Below are positions 15,553 through 23,307 of a DNA stretch of 64,000 nt, piece after piece (positions within the stretch are counted from its first letter, which is position 1; every line of letters starts with the position of its first letter). The position numbers and the translations under genes are program-made. The DNA lies in assembly GCF_015767675.1 (NCBI RefSeq), contig NZ_CP065217.1:496001-560000 (forward strand), written 5' to 3'. The DNA is from Vibrio navarrensis. GTDB taxonomy: Bacteria; Pseudomonadota; Gammaproteobacteria; Enterobacterales; Vibrionaceae. The notes under the pieces were generated by a model. The model was not told the origin of the DNA and ran no database searches. It worked only from the letters and a program-made list of their open reading frames with translations.

Positions 15553-17337
15553 ATGGATCAGCTGTTCAGCGCGCTTCGGGACGGAGCACAACATTATGGC
15601 CTTATTCTCCTTGGCGCCGTCCTGCTATTGGTGCTGGTTAAGGCCGTGATGCTGCGTTTTCAAAAAGATCTCGATTCGTTGGTGCTGGACGCGCTTTCTC
15701 CAGTACTGCTGGTTGATCTTGCGCAAAACAAGATCCTTTTGGCCAATACGGCGGCGATGCAGCTTCTGGGCATTCGCCAGCTTAATCGTTGCTACTTCTT
15801 CCCCTCCGCTTCATCCACGTCAGACATAGCACAAACGCTCAACTCACTCTCTGGGCGGCAGTTCTCGCATCTCACTTTTACTTGGCGTTTGTCTGACAAT
15901 GAAAGTTTACAGATAGCCTTGAGCGGTCGCAAAGTCCACTATCACCACCGTTTTTGTTGGCTATTGCATGTGGGCGCGGTGGCAACGAATGACGGCGGGC
16001 AGCAAAGCGAATTGGAAGCGCTGCGAATGGCAAAATCCGCGTTAGATTCCTTGTCGGAACTGATTTGTCTGCGTGATCCTGATGGGCGAATTTTAGCCAC
16101 TAACCGTGCTTTTGAGCAGTTTTGGCAGGGACGGCGTGAAGAGTCGATCGAGCCTGTTGCGGGACAGCTCAAAGGGCGGCGCAGTGAACGTCGTTGGACG
16201 ACCGATCCGCAAGGGCGCAGTTGTTTGCTGGAAGTAAACCAGAGCCTTTTGATGAGTAAACAAGGGGAACTGCTCGGGTCGCTGAGCATCAGCCACGATG
16301 TGACAGAGTGGCATAAAATGCAGCAGAATCTGCGTGATGAAATGGAGCGGCGCAAAGACACCGAAGTGGCGCTGGCTCAGCGCGATACCATTTTGCAGAA
16401 CATCCTCGAAGCCAGCCCAGACTCGATTGGCATCTTCAATGAAAACATGGTCTATCAGGCGTGCAACAAGCCGTTTGTCAATGCGCTGGGCATTGCTGAA
16501 GTTTCTGACCTAATAGGTAAAAGGCTGCAAGATGTCATTCCTGGCGAAATGTACCAGCGCTTGTCGGCGACCGACAGCCAAGTGTTGCATGAAGGTAAAT
16601 CGCTGCGTTACCTGGACAAAATTCTCAACAGTAGCGGCGACTATTCTTGGTTTGATGTGGTGAAGTCGCCATTTCGCGATCCCGCCTCGGGCACCAACGG
16701 AGTGCTGATCATGGCAAGGGATATCTCAGAGCGTTATCTGGCGGAGCAAAAATTGGAAGCGGCGAATCAAGAGCTCGAAAAACTGAGCTTTATGGACAGC
16801 TTGACCAAAGTTGCCAACCGTCGCCGCTTTGATGAGCAGCTAAACACGTTGTGGCATCACCATGCGCGCGAAAAACTGCCTTTGGCGATCATGTTGTGTG
16901 ATATCGACTTCTTCAAAGAGTTTAATGATCGCTACGGCCACCAACTGGGCGATCACGCCTTGACTCAAGTTGCCGAGGTGTTCTCCCAAGTGATCAGCCG
17001 CTCATCGGATTGCGTGGCGCGTTATGGCGGTGAAGAGTTTGCGTTCATATTGCCCAATACCACCACCGAAGGGGCGCTAAAAGTCGCGGAAAAAATACAT
17101 GTCTGCATTGCTCAACTGGCGATTGAGCACCTTGGCTCGAAAGTCGCGCAGCGGATCACCGTTAGCCTCGGGTTGGTCTCCTATATTCCTAAACCTGAAG
17201 ATTTGCCCGAAATGGGCGTGACCTTGGCCGACAGCGCCTTGTACCAAGCCAAATCCGATGGCCGAAACCGTACTTGCGTCCATCCGGTTTCGCTCACCGC
17301 CGATGAAGTGTCCCAGCAGCAGAGTGCGAAAGGTTAA
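15553..17337 (+). CDS. PAS-PAS-GGDEF diguanylate cyclase
   Basis: 594-residue membrane-anchored sensor likely to make cyclic di-GMP. One N-terminal membrane segment (residues about 15-35) is followed by a divergent PAS-like region, a PAS domain (about 155-260) and a second PAS domain (about 275-400; SPDSIGIFNENMVYQACNKP). The C-terminal GGDEF domain starts near MDSLTKVANRRRFDEQL. The active loop is GGEEF (492-496), an allowed catalytic variant. RSSD at 483-486, five residues upstream, fits the RxxD inhibitory I-site, so product feedback is expected. There is no EAL domain. The gene lies between yhcC and arcB on the same strand with 170 bp before arcB. The signal sensed is unknown. Confidence 0.9.
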   Translation: MDQLFSALRDGAQHYGLILLGAVLLLVLVKAVMLRFQKDLDSLVLDALSPVLLVDLAQNKILLANTAAMQLLGIRQLNRCYFFPSASSTSDIAQTLNSLSGRQFSHLTFTWRLSDNESLQIALSGRKVHYHHRFCWLLHVGAVATNDGGQQSELEALRMAKSALDSLSELICLRDPDGRILATNRAFEQFWQGRREESIEPVAGQLKGRRSERRWTTDPQGRSCLLEVNQSLLMSKQGELLGSLSISHDVTEWHKMQQNLRDEMERRKDTEVALAQRDTILQNILEASPDSIGIFNENMVYQACNKPFVNALGIAEVSDLIGKRLQDVIPGEMYQRLSATDSQVLHEGKSLRYLDKILNSSGDYSWFDVVKSPFRDPASGTNGVLIMARDISERYLAEQKLEAANQELEKLSFMDSLTKVANRRRFDEQLNTLWHHHAREKLPLAIMLCDIDFFKEFNDRYGHQLGDHALTQVAEVFSQVISRSSDCVARYGGEEFAFILPNTTTEGALKVAEKIHVCIAQLAIEHLGSKVAQRITVSLGLVSYIPKPEDLPEMGVTLADSALYQAKSDGRNRTCVHPVSLTADEVSQQQSAKG

Positions 17338-17509
17338 CTTTCCCTAATAATGCCCGTTTTGTCACACGAGTTGTCAATTCAATGGCTTAACCGCTAGAGT
17401 CAAACACGCTACACTAACCTTCCACCGTTCGACACCTCGCCCCATCCCGTGGGTGTCGGTGCCGAGTTCGGCGGCTATCGCAATGGCCACTCACGCTTTG
17501 GAGCTTTAG

Positions 17510-19858
17510 ATGAAACCCATGAAAAATCTTGCCCAGTACTACGTCGATTTGTTAGTCAAGCTGGGCATCGTCCGTTTCTCCATTTTGCTCGCGCTGGCAT
17601 TGGTGGCATTGGCCGTGGTGGTGCAAGTGGGAATTACGCTGGCGCTGAAAGGGAGCGTGGATGACATCGATATCGTCCGCTCGGTCTTTTTTGGCTTAGT
17701 GATCACCCCTTGGGCGGTCTATTTTCTTTCGGTGGTGGTCGATCAACTGGAAGAGTCTCGGCAGCGATTATCCAAACTCGTCTCAAAGCTGAAAGACATG
17801 CGCTCGCGAGACCAAGAGCTGAATGTGCAGTTGCAGCAAAACATCGAGCAGCTTAACCAAGAAATCGAAGAGCGGATCAAAGCGGAAGAAGCGCGTGAAG
17901 AGGCGATGAAAGATCTGGAAAACGAAGTCTTTCAGCGCGAGCGAACCCAATTAGAACTTGCCGAGCGAACGGCGTTACTGCGCTCGTTTATCGATGCTTC
18001 TCCGGATCTTATCTACTATCGCAACGCCGATGGGGTATTTTCAGGCTGTAACCGCGCAATGGAAGAGTTAACCGGGAAAAAAGAGCATCAACTGGTCGGC
18101 TTGAGCCCGTGGGATGTCTACAGCAAAGAAGTCGCGCAGCAAATTGTCGACACCGACCAAAAAGTGTTTGCCAATAACCGTGCGCTCACCTACGAGCAGT
18201 GGCTTGAATACCCTGATGGGCGCAAGCACTACTTTGAACTGCGTAAAGTGCCTTTTTACAGCAAAGATGGTCGTCACTTGGGTTTGATGGGGTTTGGCCG
18301 TGACATTACTGACCGTAAACGCCATGAAGAGTCGTTGGAAAAAGCCAGCCGCGACAAAACCACCTTTATTTCTACCGTCAGTCATGAACTGCGTACACCG
18401 CTCAACGGCATCGTCGGTTTAAGCCGTATGTTGCTCGATACGACCTTAACGGATGAGCAGCGTAAATACATGCAAACCATCAATGTCAGTGCTATCACTC
18501 TAGGCAATATTTTTAACGACATTATCGACATGGATAAGTTTGATCGGCGCAAATTAGAGCTGTTCCCTGAGCCGCTCGATTTTGAAGATTTTGTGGTCGA
18601 AATCGAGAACATCGCCGCGTTGATGGCAGAACAAAAGGGATTGCGTTTTGACTTAGAACGTCTCAGTGAGCTGCCTAAAATGGTCGAGGTTGATGCCACT
18701 CGCCTGCGCCAAGTGATTTGGAATCTGGTCAGTAATGCGATGAAATTCACCAAAGAGGGCGGGGTGGTGATGACGGTGAGCGCAGAGGTTGAAGAGGCAC
18801 ACGCGTCGATTATCATTGAAGTGGAAGACACCGGGATTGGTATCCCAGAAGCAGAGCTGGATAAGATTTTTGCCATGTATTATCAGGTCAAATCGGGCAA
18901 AGACAACCTGCATGCTGTTGGCACGGGCATCGGCTTGGCAGTCTCGCGTCAACTGATCAACATGATGGATGGCGATATCACGGTGACCAGCGAAGAGGGG
19001 TTTGGTAGCACCTTTACCCTGACCATCAAGGTGCCCGTGGTCGAAGGCCAAACCATTGAGGCGGAGGTTGAAGCGCAACTGAGTTTGAACATTTTTATGG
19101 TGGAAGACATCGCGCTCAATGTGACGGTCGCGCGCTCGCTGTTGGAAAGTCTTGGCCATCAGGTCACGGTTGCGATGACCGGAGAAGAGGCGATTGAGCG
19201 TTTCAAACCACAAGAATACGATTTAGTACTGCTCGATATTCAACTGCCTGATATGACTGGTTTTGATGTGGCTCACTACTATCGCACCCATTATCAGAAT
19301 TTGCCGCCGTTGGTCGCACTGACGGCCAATCTGTTGAAAGATAAACGCGAGTATTTAGAGAAAGGCATGGACGACGCGATGAGTAAGCCTTTAGCGGTGA
19401 AAGCGATGCAGGAGGTGATCAGCAAATTGATCCTCACTGAGCCGGAGCCCATGCCGCGTGCTACTGAAGCTCTTGAAGTCGACGCGCAGACGCATGGTCT
19501 AGAAACCCAAGTGCTGGACATTGATATGCTCGAATCGTATGTCGATATTGTTGGTCCCACCCCAGTGTTGGACAGTATTCAAATGTTTGCCGAGATGATG
19601 CCAGGTTATTTGGACTTGCTGGATCTCAACATGATTGCCAAAGATCAGTCAGGGATTGTCTCAGAGGCACATAAAATTAAAGGTGCCGCGGGTTCGATTG
19701 GTTTGAAGCGAATTCAAAGCGTGGCGCAAAAAGCGCAATCTCCGGATATGCCAGCTTGGTGGGAGAATATCGGTGATTGGGTGGAAGAGATCAAAAATGA
19801 ATATCAACATGATATTGTGATCCTGAAAAGCTGGTTAGAACAAAGGGGAATGAAATGA
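17510..19858 (+). CDS. arcB: Aerobic respiration control sensor histidine kinase ArcB
   Basis: Hybrid sensor kinase that responds to quinone redox state and phosphorylates ArcA when oxygen is low. The 782 residues (E. coli 778) carry two N-terminal membrane helices (about 20-80), a coiled coil, a PAS domain (about 160-270), and a histidine kinase core with His292 in FISTVSHELRTPLNG. ATPase motifs are NLVSNAMKFT, VEDTGIGIP and GTGIGLAVS. The receiver has Asp576 in LVLLDIQLPD and the HPt has His721 in SEAHKIKGAAGSIG. Positions 292 and 576 equal the E. coli phosphorelay residues. GGAG precedes the ATG. Its stop overlaps the start of the next lipoprotein gene. ArcA is encoded convergently 0.5 kb away, closer than in E. 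coli. Confidence 0.97.
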   Translation: MKPMKNLAQYYVDLLVKLGIVRFSILLALALVALAVVVQVGITLALKGSVDDIDIVRSVFFGLVITPWAVYFLSVVVDQLEESRQRLSKLVSKLKDMRSRDQELNVQLQQNIEQLNQEIEERIKAEEAREEAMKDLENEVFQRERTQLELAERTALLRSFIDASPDLIYYRNADGVFSGCNRAMEELTGKKEHQLVGLSPWDVYSKEVAQQIVDTDQKVFANNRALTYEQWLEYPDGRKHYFELRKVPFYSKDGRHLGLMGFGRDITDRKRHEESLEKASRDKTTFISTVSHELRTPLNGIVGLSRMLLDTTLTDEQRKYMQTINVSAITLGNIFNDIIDMDKFDRRKLELFPEPLDFEDFVVEIENIAALMAEQKGLRFDLERLSELPKMVEVDATRLRQVIWNLVSNAMKFTKEGGVVMTVSAEVEEAHASIIIEVEDTGIGIPEAELDKIFAMYYQVKSGKDNLHAVGTGIGLAVSRQLINMMDGDITVTSEEGFGSTFTLTIKVPVVEGQTIEAEVEAQLSLNIFMVEDIALNVTVARSLLESLGHQVTVAMTGEEAIERFKPQEYDLVLLDIQLPDMTGFDVAHYYRTHYQNLPPLVALTANLLKDKREYLEKGMDDAMSKPLAVKAMQEVISKLILTEPEPMPRATEALEVDAQTHGLETQVLDIDMLESYVDIVGPTPVLDSIQMFAEMMPGYLDLLDLNMIAKDQSGIVSEAHKIKGAAGSIGLKRIQSVAQKAQSPDMPAWWENIGDWVEEIKNEYQHDIVILKSWLEQRGMK

Positions 19859-20304
19859 AACGATGGGCTCTAGCGACACTTTCTCTGGCTCTACTGGCCG
19901 GATGTTCTACACAACCTGCGATCAGTTGGCAGCAAGACAACCAAGTCACGGTAAACCAAAGCGTGATCGAACTGAAAAGCACACTGTGGGTTAACCAAAT
20001 GCCGATGGTTGGAGAACAAGAGGCGCAAAGTTTGCACGGGTCACTCTATCTCTCTTCCAATGGTGAGTTGCCCGCCAATTTGACCGTAAATCTCCTGACC
20101 ATCAAACAGGGTGAACAGCAGTGGAATCTAAGTGAAAGCGAACTTGAAGTGCGAACCCACAGCGAAAATCAGTGGGAAGTGGCGTTTAACTGGCAGGGTG
20201 AGTTCGACATTGAGCAACCCGTTGATATCGCTTTGCAGCTCGAGAATCAAGCGACGATCTTGTGGCTCGTTGAGCGCAAAGTGGCTATTGATAAGGTCTA
20301 CTAA
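19855..20304 (+). CDS. Small lipoprotein of unknown function, overlapping arcB
   Basis: 149-residue predicted lipoprotein: MKRWALATLSLALLAGC is a clear signal with an LAGC lipobox (Cys17). The mature part is mostly beta-strand-like with no motif I recognise. Its ATG overlaps the arcB stop in an ATGA arrangement, so translation is probably coupled to arcB. A strong bidirectional terminator follows directly. Residue 18 after the cysteine is Ser, so outer-membrane sorting is expected. Coupling to arcB suggests a role in the same regulon or envelope, but that is inference only. Confidence 0.85.
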   Translation: MKRWALATLSLALLAGCSTQPAISWQQDNQVTVNQSVIELKSTLWVNQMPMVGEQEAQSLHGSLYLSSNGELPANLTVNLLTIKQGEQQWNLSESELEVRTHSENQWEVAFNWQGEFDIEQPVDIALQLENQATILWLVERKVAIDKVY

Positions 20305-20316
20305 ACTGACGCAAAC

Positions 20317-20348
20317 AAAAAAGGTTGGCACCACGCCAACCTTTTTTT
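20317..20348. terminator. Bidirectional terminator between the arcB operon and arcA
   Basis: AAAAAAGGTTGGC (20317-20329) pairs with GCCAACCTTTTTT (20335-20347) around a 5-nt loop. It serves both the plus-strand lipoprotein gene and the minus-strand arcA gene, which converge here. Confidence 0.93.
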
Positions 20349-20363
20349 ATATCACATTGATAT

Positions 20364-21080
20364 TTAAGCGTCTAAATCACCACAAAAACGGTAGCCTTCA
20401 CCGTGAATGGTGGCGATGATCTCTGGCGTACCTGATATGGACTCAAAGTGCTTACGGATACGACGAATGGTCACATCAACCGTTCTATCATGCGGCTTGA
20501 GCTCACGTCCGGTCATCTTCTTAAGCAGATCGGCTCGGGTTTGGATCTTGCCCGGGTTCTCACAGAAGTGCAGCAACGCACGGAATTCAGAGCGTGGCAG
20601 TTTGTAACCATCACCCAGTGGGCTGATCAGTGAGCGGCTGTTGATGTCTAATACCCAACCGTTAAACTCATATTTTTCCACTGAACGCTTCTCTTCGTGC
20701 ACGATGCTATTGGTCATTGAGCGACCGAGCAAATTGCGCGCACGAATAGTCAGTTCACGAGGGTTGAATGGTTTGGTGATGTAGTCGTCTGCACCGATTT
20801 CTAGGCCGAGAATTTTGTCGACTTCGTTATCACGACCAGTCAAAAACATCAGTGCCACATCTGCTTGCTCACGCAATTCTCGAGCCAGAAGAAGGCCGTT
20901 TTTACCTGGTAAGTTGATGTCCATTATCACTAGATTAACGTTATTTTCTGACAGCATTTGGTGCATCTCATCACCATTGCTGGCTTCAAATACAGCATAT
21001 CCCTCTGCTTCAAAAATACTCTTAAGAGTGTTACGAGTTACTTGCTCATCTTCAACGATAAGAATCTGCGGGGTTTGCAT
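20364..21080 (-). CDS. arcA: Two-component response regulator ArcA
   Basis: 238-residue OmpR/PhoB-type regulator. The receiver domain has the acidic pair DE at 11-12, phospho-acceptor Asp54 in [10 protein letters not shown] and Lys in DDYITKPFN. The C-terminal winged helix contains [17 protein letters not shown] and [12 protein letters not shown]. The sequence is almost identical in design to E. coli ArcA. Phosphorylated ArcA represses aerobic respiration genes and activates fermentation genes. Here it sits next to its sensor gene arcB (convergent), while in E. coli the two are far apart. Transcription comes from the 21,081-21,454 region, which holds a long inverted repeat. Confidence 0.97.
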   Translation of the reverse strand: MQTPQILIVEDEQVTRNTLKSIFEAEGYAVFEASNGDEMHQMLSENNVNLVIMDINLPGKNGLLLARELREQADVALMFLTGRDNEVDKILGLEIGADDYITKPFNPRELTIRARNLLGRSMTNSIVHEEKRSVEKYEFNGWVLDINSRSLISPLGDGYKLPRSEFRALLHFCENPGKIQTRADLLKKMTGRELKPHDRTVDVTIRRIRKHFESISGTPEIIATIHGEGYRFCGDLDA

Positions 21081-21454
21081 TGGCGGTACCTAAATTTGTG
21101 ACAAAATTGTACTAATAGAATAAATTCTAGGCAAAAACATAACATACAGGTAATGTGATTTTGATAATAAAGCAAAGTGATCAAAAAAACACTTCTTTCA
21201 GTTACGTGCCTTCCTTGAGTTCTCGCCAAAAGTAAGCAGCGTCCGACTGCTACTGGATTATTCTATAGGGTTTGTTTACCTTTCAAGACCCACAGTGACA
21301 GGCAAAGCAGATATGGAAAGGTAAACAACCCTGTTCTTTTGAGCGGATTCTATAATGTTAACAGCATGCTAACAATGCTCAAATGTTAATTCCATTCACT
21401 TTGTTGATTTATATCAATTGGCTAAATGTAACAATTATTAATCGTTCGAAACTT
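21081..21454. other. arcA / DUF3293 divergent intergenic region with a long inverted repeat
   Basis: 374 bp. The main structure is GGGTTTGTTTACCTTTC (21268-21284) facing GAAAGGTAAACAACCC (21316-21331): 16 paired bases with one bulge, loop 31 nt. A TATAAT at 21351-21356 could be the -10 of the plus-strand DUF3293 gene. No gene fits here. The repeat might be a regulator site, a leader of either gene or a small RNA; nothing in the sequence decides this. Confidence 0.5.
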
Positions 21455-21862
21455 ATGATAAAAATTGTCGAAACAGGTGTAGATGCTCAATTATGGCATG
21501 CATATTCAGACTCATTCTTCGCTTTTGCCCAGAGTTGGACAGAGGGCAACTACGCGATTATTACCGCATGGAACCCAGGAAGTGTACTATTGTCAAATGA
21601 GCAAAATTGCATAAATAATCAGCGTCTGAAAGAGAGATTAATGGACCTGGACTATTGCCCAATGTTGGTCGGCAACCAAGATTTGACCTGGAGCGAAGCA
21701 AGCTTTGCGGTAAAAGTGGATATGCGTCTAGCCTTGGACATAGCGAAAGAGTTTCAACAAAACGCCATTTATTACATCGAGAATAAAGAGTTATTTTTAG
21801 TTTCTTGTTTTGCCGATGAAACAAAACAGTCGCTGGGCAGCATCGCTTCTCGCCTACGATAA
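21455..21862 (+). CDS. DUF3293 domain-containing protein
   Basis: Small cytosolic protein of unknown function, 135 residues from the ATG at 21455 (MIKIVETGVDAQLWHAYSDS). I prefer this to the ATG at 21383, because the extra 24 residues are low-complexity and lie upstream of where family members begin; the ribosome-binding site is weak either way. AIITAWNPGS, LKERLMDLDY and the late NAIYYIENKELFLV are typical DUF3293 segments. It lies 38 nt before the RraA-family gene and is probably cotranscribed with it. Confidence 0.8.
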   Translation: MIKIVETGVDAQLWHAYSDSFFAFAQSWTEGNYAIITAWNPGSVLLSNEQNCINNQRLKERLMDLDYCPMLVGNQDLTWSEASFAVKVDMRLALDIAKEFQQNAIYYIENKELFLVSCFADETKQSLGSIASRLR

Positions 21863-21900
21863 ACGTTCTGTTTCTGTCATAAAATTATCAAGGAGGATTT

Positions 21901-22383
21901 ATGAACGACATTACTCCGGACATCTGCGATAAGTTTGAAGATAAAGTAAGGCTACTCAATCTTCCTTTGCAGAATTACGGTCAAAAAACGGCGTTTTTTG
22001 GAGAGATCGTGACAGTACGCTGTTACCACGATAACTCGAAGGTGCGCGAGATGCTTATTCAGGATGGTAAAGGCAAAGTCCTGGTCGTCGACGGACATGG
22101 TTCCTGCCTGAAAGCGTTGTTTGGCGATCAACTTGCCATCTTGGCGATTGAAAATAATTGGGAAGGCGTGATTGTCTTCGGCGCAGTCAGAGATGTGGCG
22201 CAGATGGCGCAGATGTCTCTTGGCGTCAAAGCGCTAGGAACCTCTCCATTTAAAACGGAGAAACGCGGAGCTGGAGAGGTGAATGTGACCCTGATGATGC
22301 TCAACCAAATCGTGCAACCCAAAGAGTACATTTACGCAGACTGGAATGGAATTTTAATCTCTAAACAAGCGCTTGAGATTTAA
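21901..22383 (+). CDS. rraA: RraA family protein
   Basis: 160-residue RraA/HMG-aldolase-like protein. Family members either bind RNase E and damp its activity (RraA) or act as metal-dependent 4-hydroxy-4-methyl-2-oxoglutarate aldolases. [29 protein letters not shown] and AVRDVAQM are the family motifs. An Arg-Asp pair (VRD) sits where the aldolases have their substrate- and metal-binding pair, while E. coli RraA has Arg-Gln. So enzyme activity is possible and the RNase E role is not proven here. AAGGAGG precedes the ATG. The stop overlaps the convergent outer-membrane-type gene by a few bases. Confidence 0.85.
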   Translation: MNDITPDICDKFEDKVRLLNLPLQNYGQKTAFFGEIVTVRCYHDNSKVREMLIQDGKGKVLVVDGHGSCLKALFGDQLAILAIENNWEGVIVFGAVRDVAQMAQMSLGVKALGTSPFKTEKRGAGEVNVTLMMLNQIVQPKEYIYADWNGILISKQALEI

Positions 22384-22844
22384 AAGCGAAAGCCGATACC
22401 CACTTCAATCCCTTGCTGCCACTCCTGATAGTCAAGAGTGGCATGCAAATCCAACGATTCGGTAATCTTGACGCGGCTTGACACTTCGGCCGCGAAACCT
22501 GTGGTGTCTGGTTGGCCATCTTCAGGGCTGACTTTGAACGAACGTAGGGTACTCTTTAAGGTAAAATGTTCGTTAATCTTATAACTTACGCCGCTAAGGA
22601 AGCCGCTTTGGTTGTTGAGTTGGGAGTTATTAACACGAGCACCGACGTAAAGATCGACCGATTCAAAGACTTGATAGGCGTAACCGCCATCTATATTCCA
22701 CACATCAAAGTTTTCTTCTGGCTGAGTTTCACTGGAGAAAAACAATTTATGGGGTGAGAGCTTGCTGGGCGCGAGAGAAGGAAGCGGGTTGGCAGTTACT
22801 TGGCCACACAAAAGCAACAGCAGCAAAACCAGCATGTTTTTCAT
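22380..22844 (-). CDS. Small secreted, probably outer-membrane beta-barrel protein
   Basis: 154 residues from the ATG at 22842-22844, which has AAGGAG 8 nt upstream; an earlier in-frame start would add 19 polar residues ahead of the signal. [18 protein letters not shown] is a clean signal peptide. The mature part alternates short amphipathic strands ([38 protein letters not shown]) and ends in IGFRF with a C-terminal aromatic, the usual signature for barrel insertion by BAM. I do not recognise a named family. It is convergent with the RraA gene and overlaps its stop. Confidence 0.75.
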   Translation of the reverse strand: MKNMLVLLLLLLCGQVTANPLPSLAPSKLSPHKLFFSSETQPEENFDVWNIDGGYAYQVFESVDLYVGARVNNSQLNNQSGFLSGVSYKINEHFTLKSTLRSFKVSPEDGQPDTTGFAAEVSSRVKITESLDLHATLDYQEWQQGIEVGIGFRF

Positions 22845-23168
22845 ACCACTACTCCTTGTGTTTCTTTTTCTTATTCTGGCGTATCTTTGATTAAAGCACA
22901 CAACCTGACATTGGGCGTACTTTTTGTCGCGCGATTGTCTGAGATTATAGCCCGTCCAAAGTTCATTTTTGCAGCCAGCTTCAAACTATCGAGATAGGCA
23001 TGTGATTTACACAAATGGCTTTATGCCTTTTTCTCATAGCAAAGAGAGTGAGATTAAAAAAATTGAACTTTTTATTGACGGCAGTACAGAAACTACGGTA
23101 AACGTAGAGCTAAGCAAACACACAATCACAATGAATAGTTATCTATGACATTTAACAGCCAATCAGTA
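22845..23168. promoter_or_regulatory. Promoter region upstream of the threonine operon
   Basis: 324 bp between the divergent barrel-protein gene and thrL. The plus-strand promoter is expected in the AT-rich part; TTGACG at 23075-23080 is a fair -35, with TAAACG at 23099-23104 a weak -10 at 18-bp spacing. No gene is supported. Confidence 0.4.
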
Positions 23169-23222
23169 ATGACCACCACCATTATTATTACCGACATCAC
23201 ACATGTTGGGGCAGGCTGCTGA
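23169..23222 (+). CDS. thrL: thr operon leader peptide
   Basis: 17-codon leader peptide [17 protein letters not shown], with five Thr and four Ile codons in the first eleven positions. It is followed directly by a strong terminator hairpin at 23237-23276 and then by thrA. This is the classic attenuation arrangement. When charged tRNA-Thr or tRNA-Ile is scarce the ribosome stalls on these codons, the terminator fails to form and thrABC is transcribed. The peptide is too short for routine gene finding but matches E. coli thrL in layout and codon bias. Confidence 0.92.
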   Translation: MTTTIIITDITHVGAGC

Positions 23223-23236
23223 ACGAAAGAAATTCC

Positions 23237-23276
23237 AAAAAAAGGCCTGTATCCAACAAGATACAGGCCTTTTTTT
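23237..23276 (+). terminator. Attenuator terminator of the thr operon
   Basis: AAAAAAAGGCCTGTATC (23237-23253) pairs with GATACAGGCCTTTTTTT (23260-23276) around a 6-nt loop, ending in a U run. It sits 14 nt after the thrL stop and 31 nt before the thrA start. It overlaps no gene once thrA is started at 23308. Confidence 0.95.
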
Positions 23277-23307
23277 ATACAGTTTAAAAATGATCCGGGA
23301 GGAAGGG

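Noticed and set aside
23203..23307. Longer thrA start at 23203
   Set aside because: The extra codons pass through the attenuator terminator, and a strong Shine-Dalgarno sits at the Met that aligns with other ThrA proteins.
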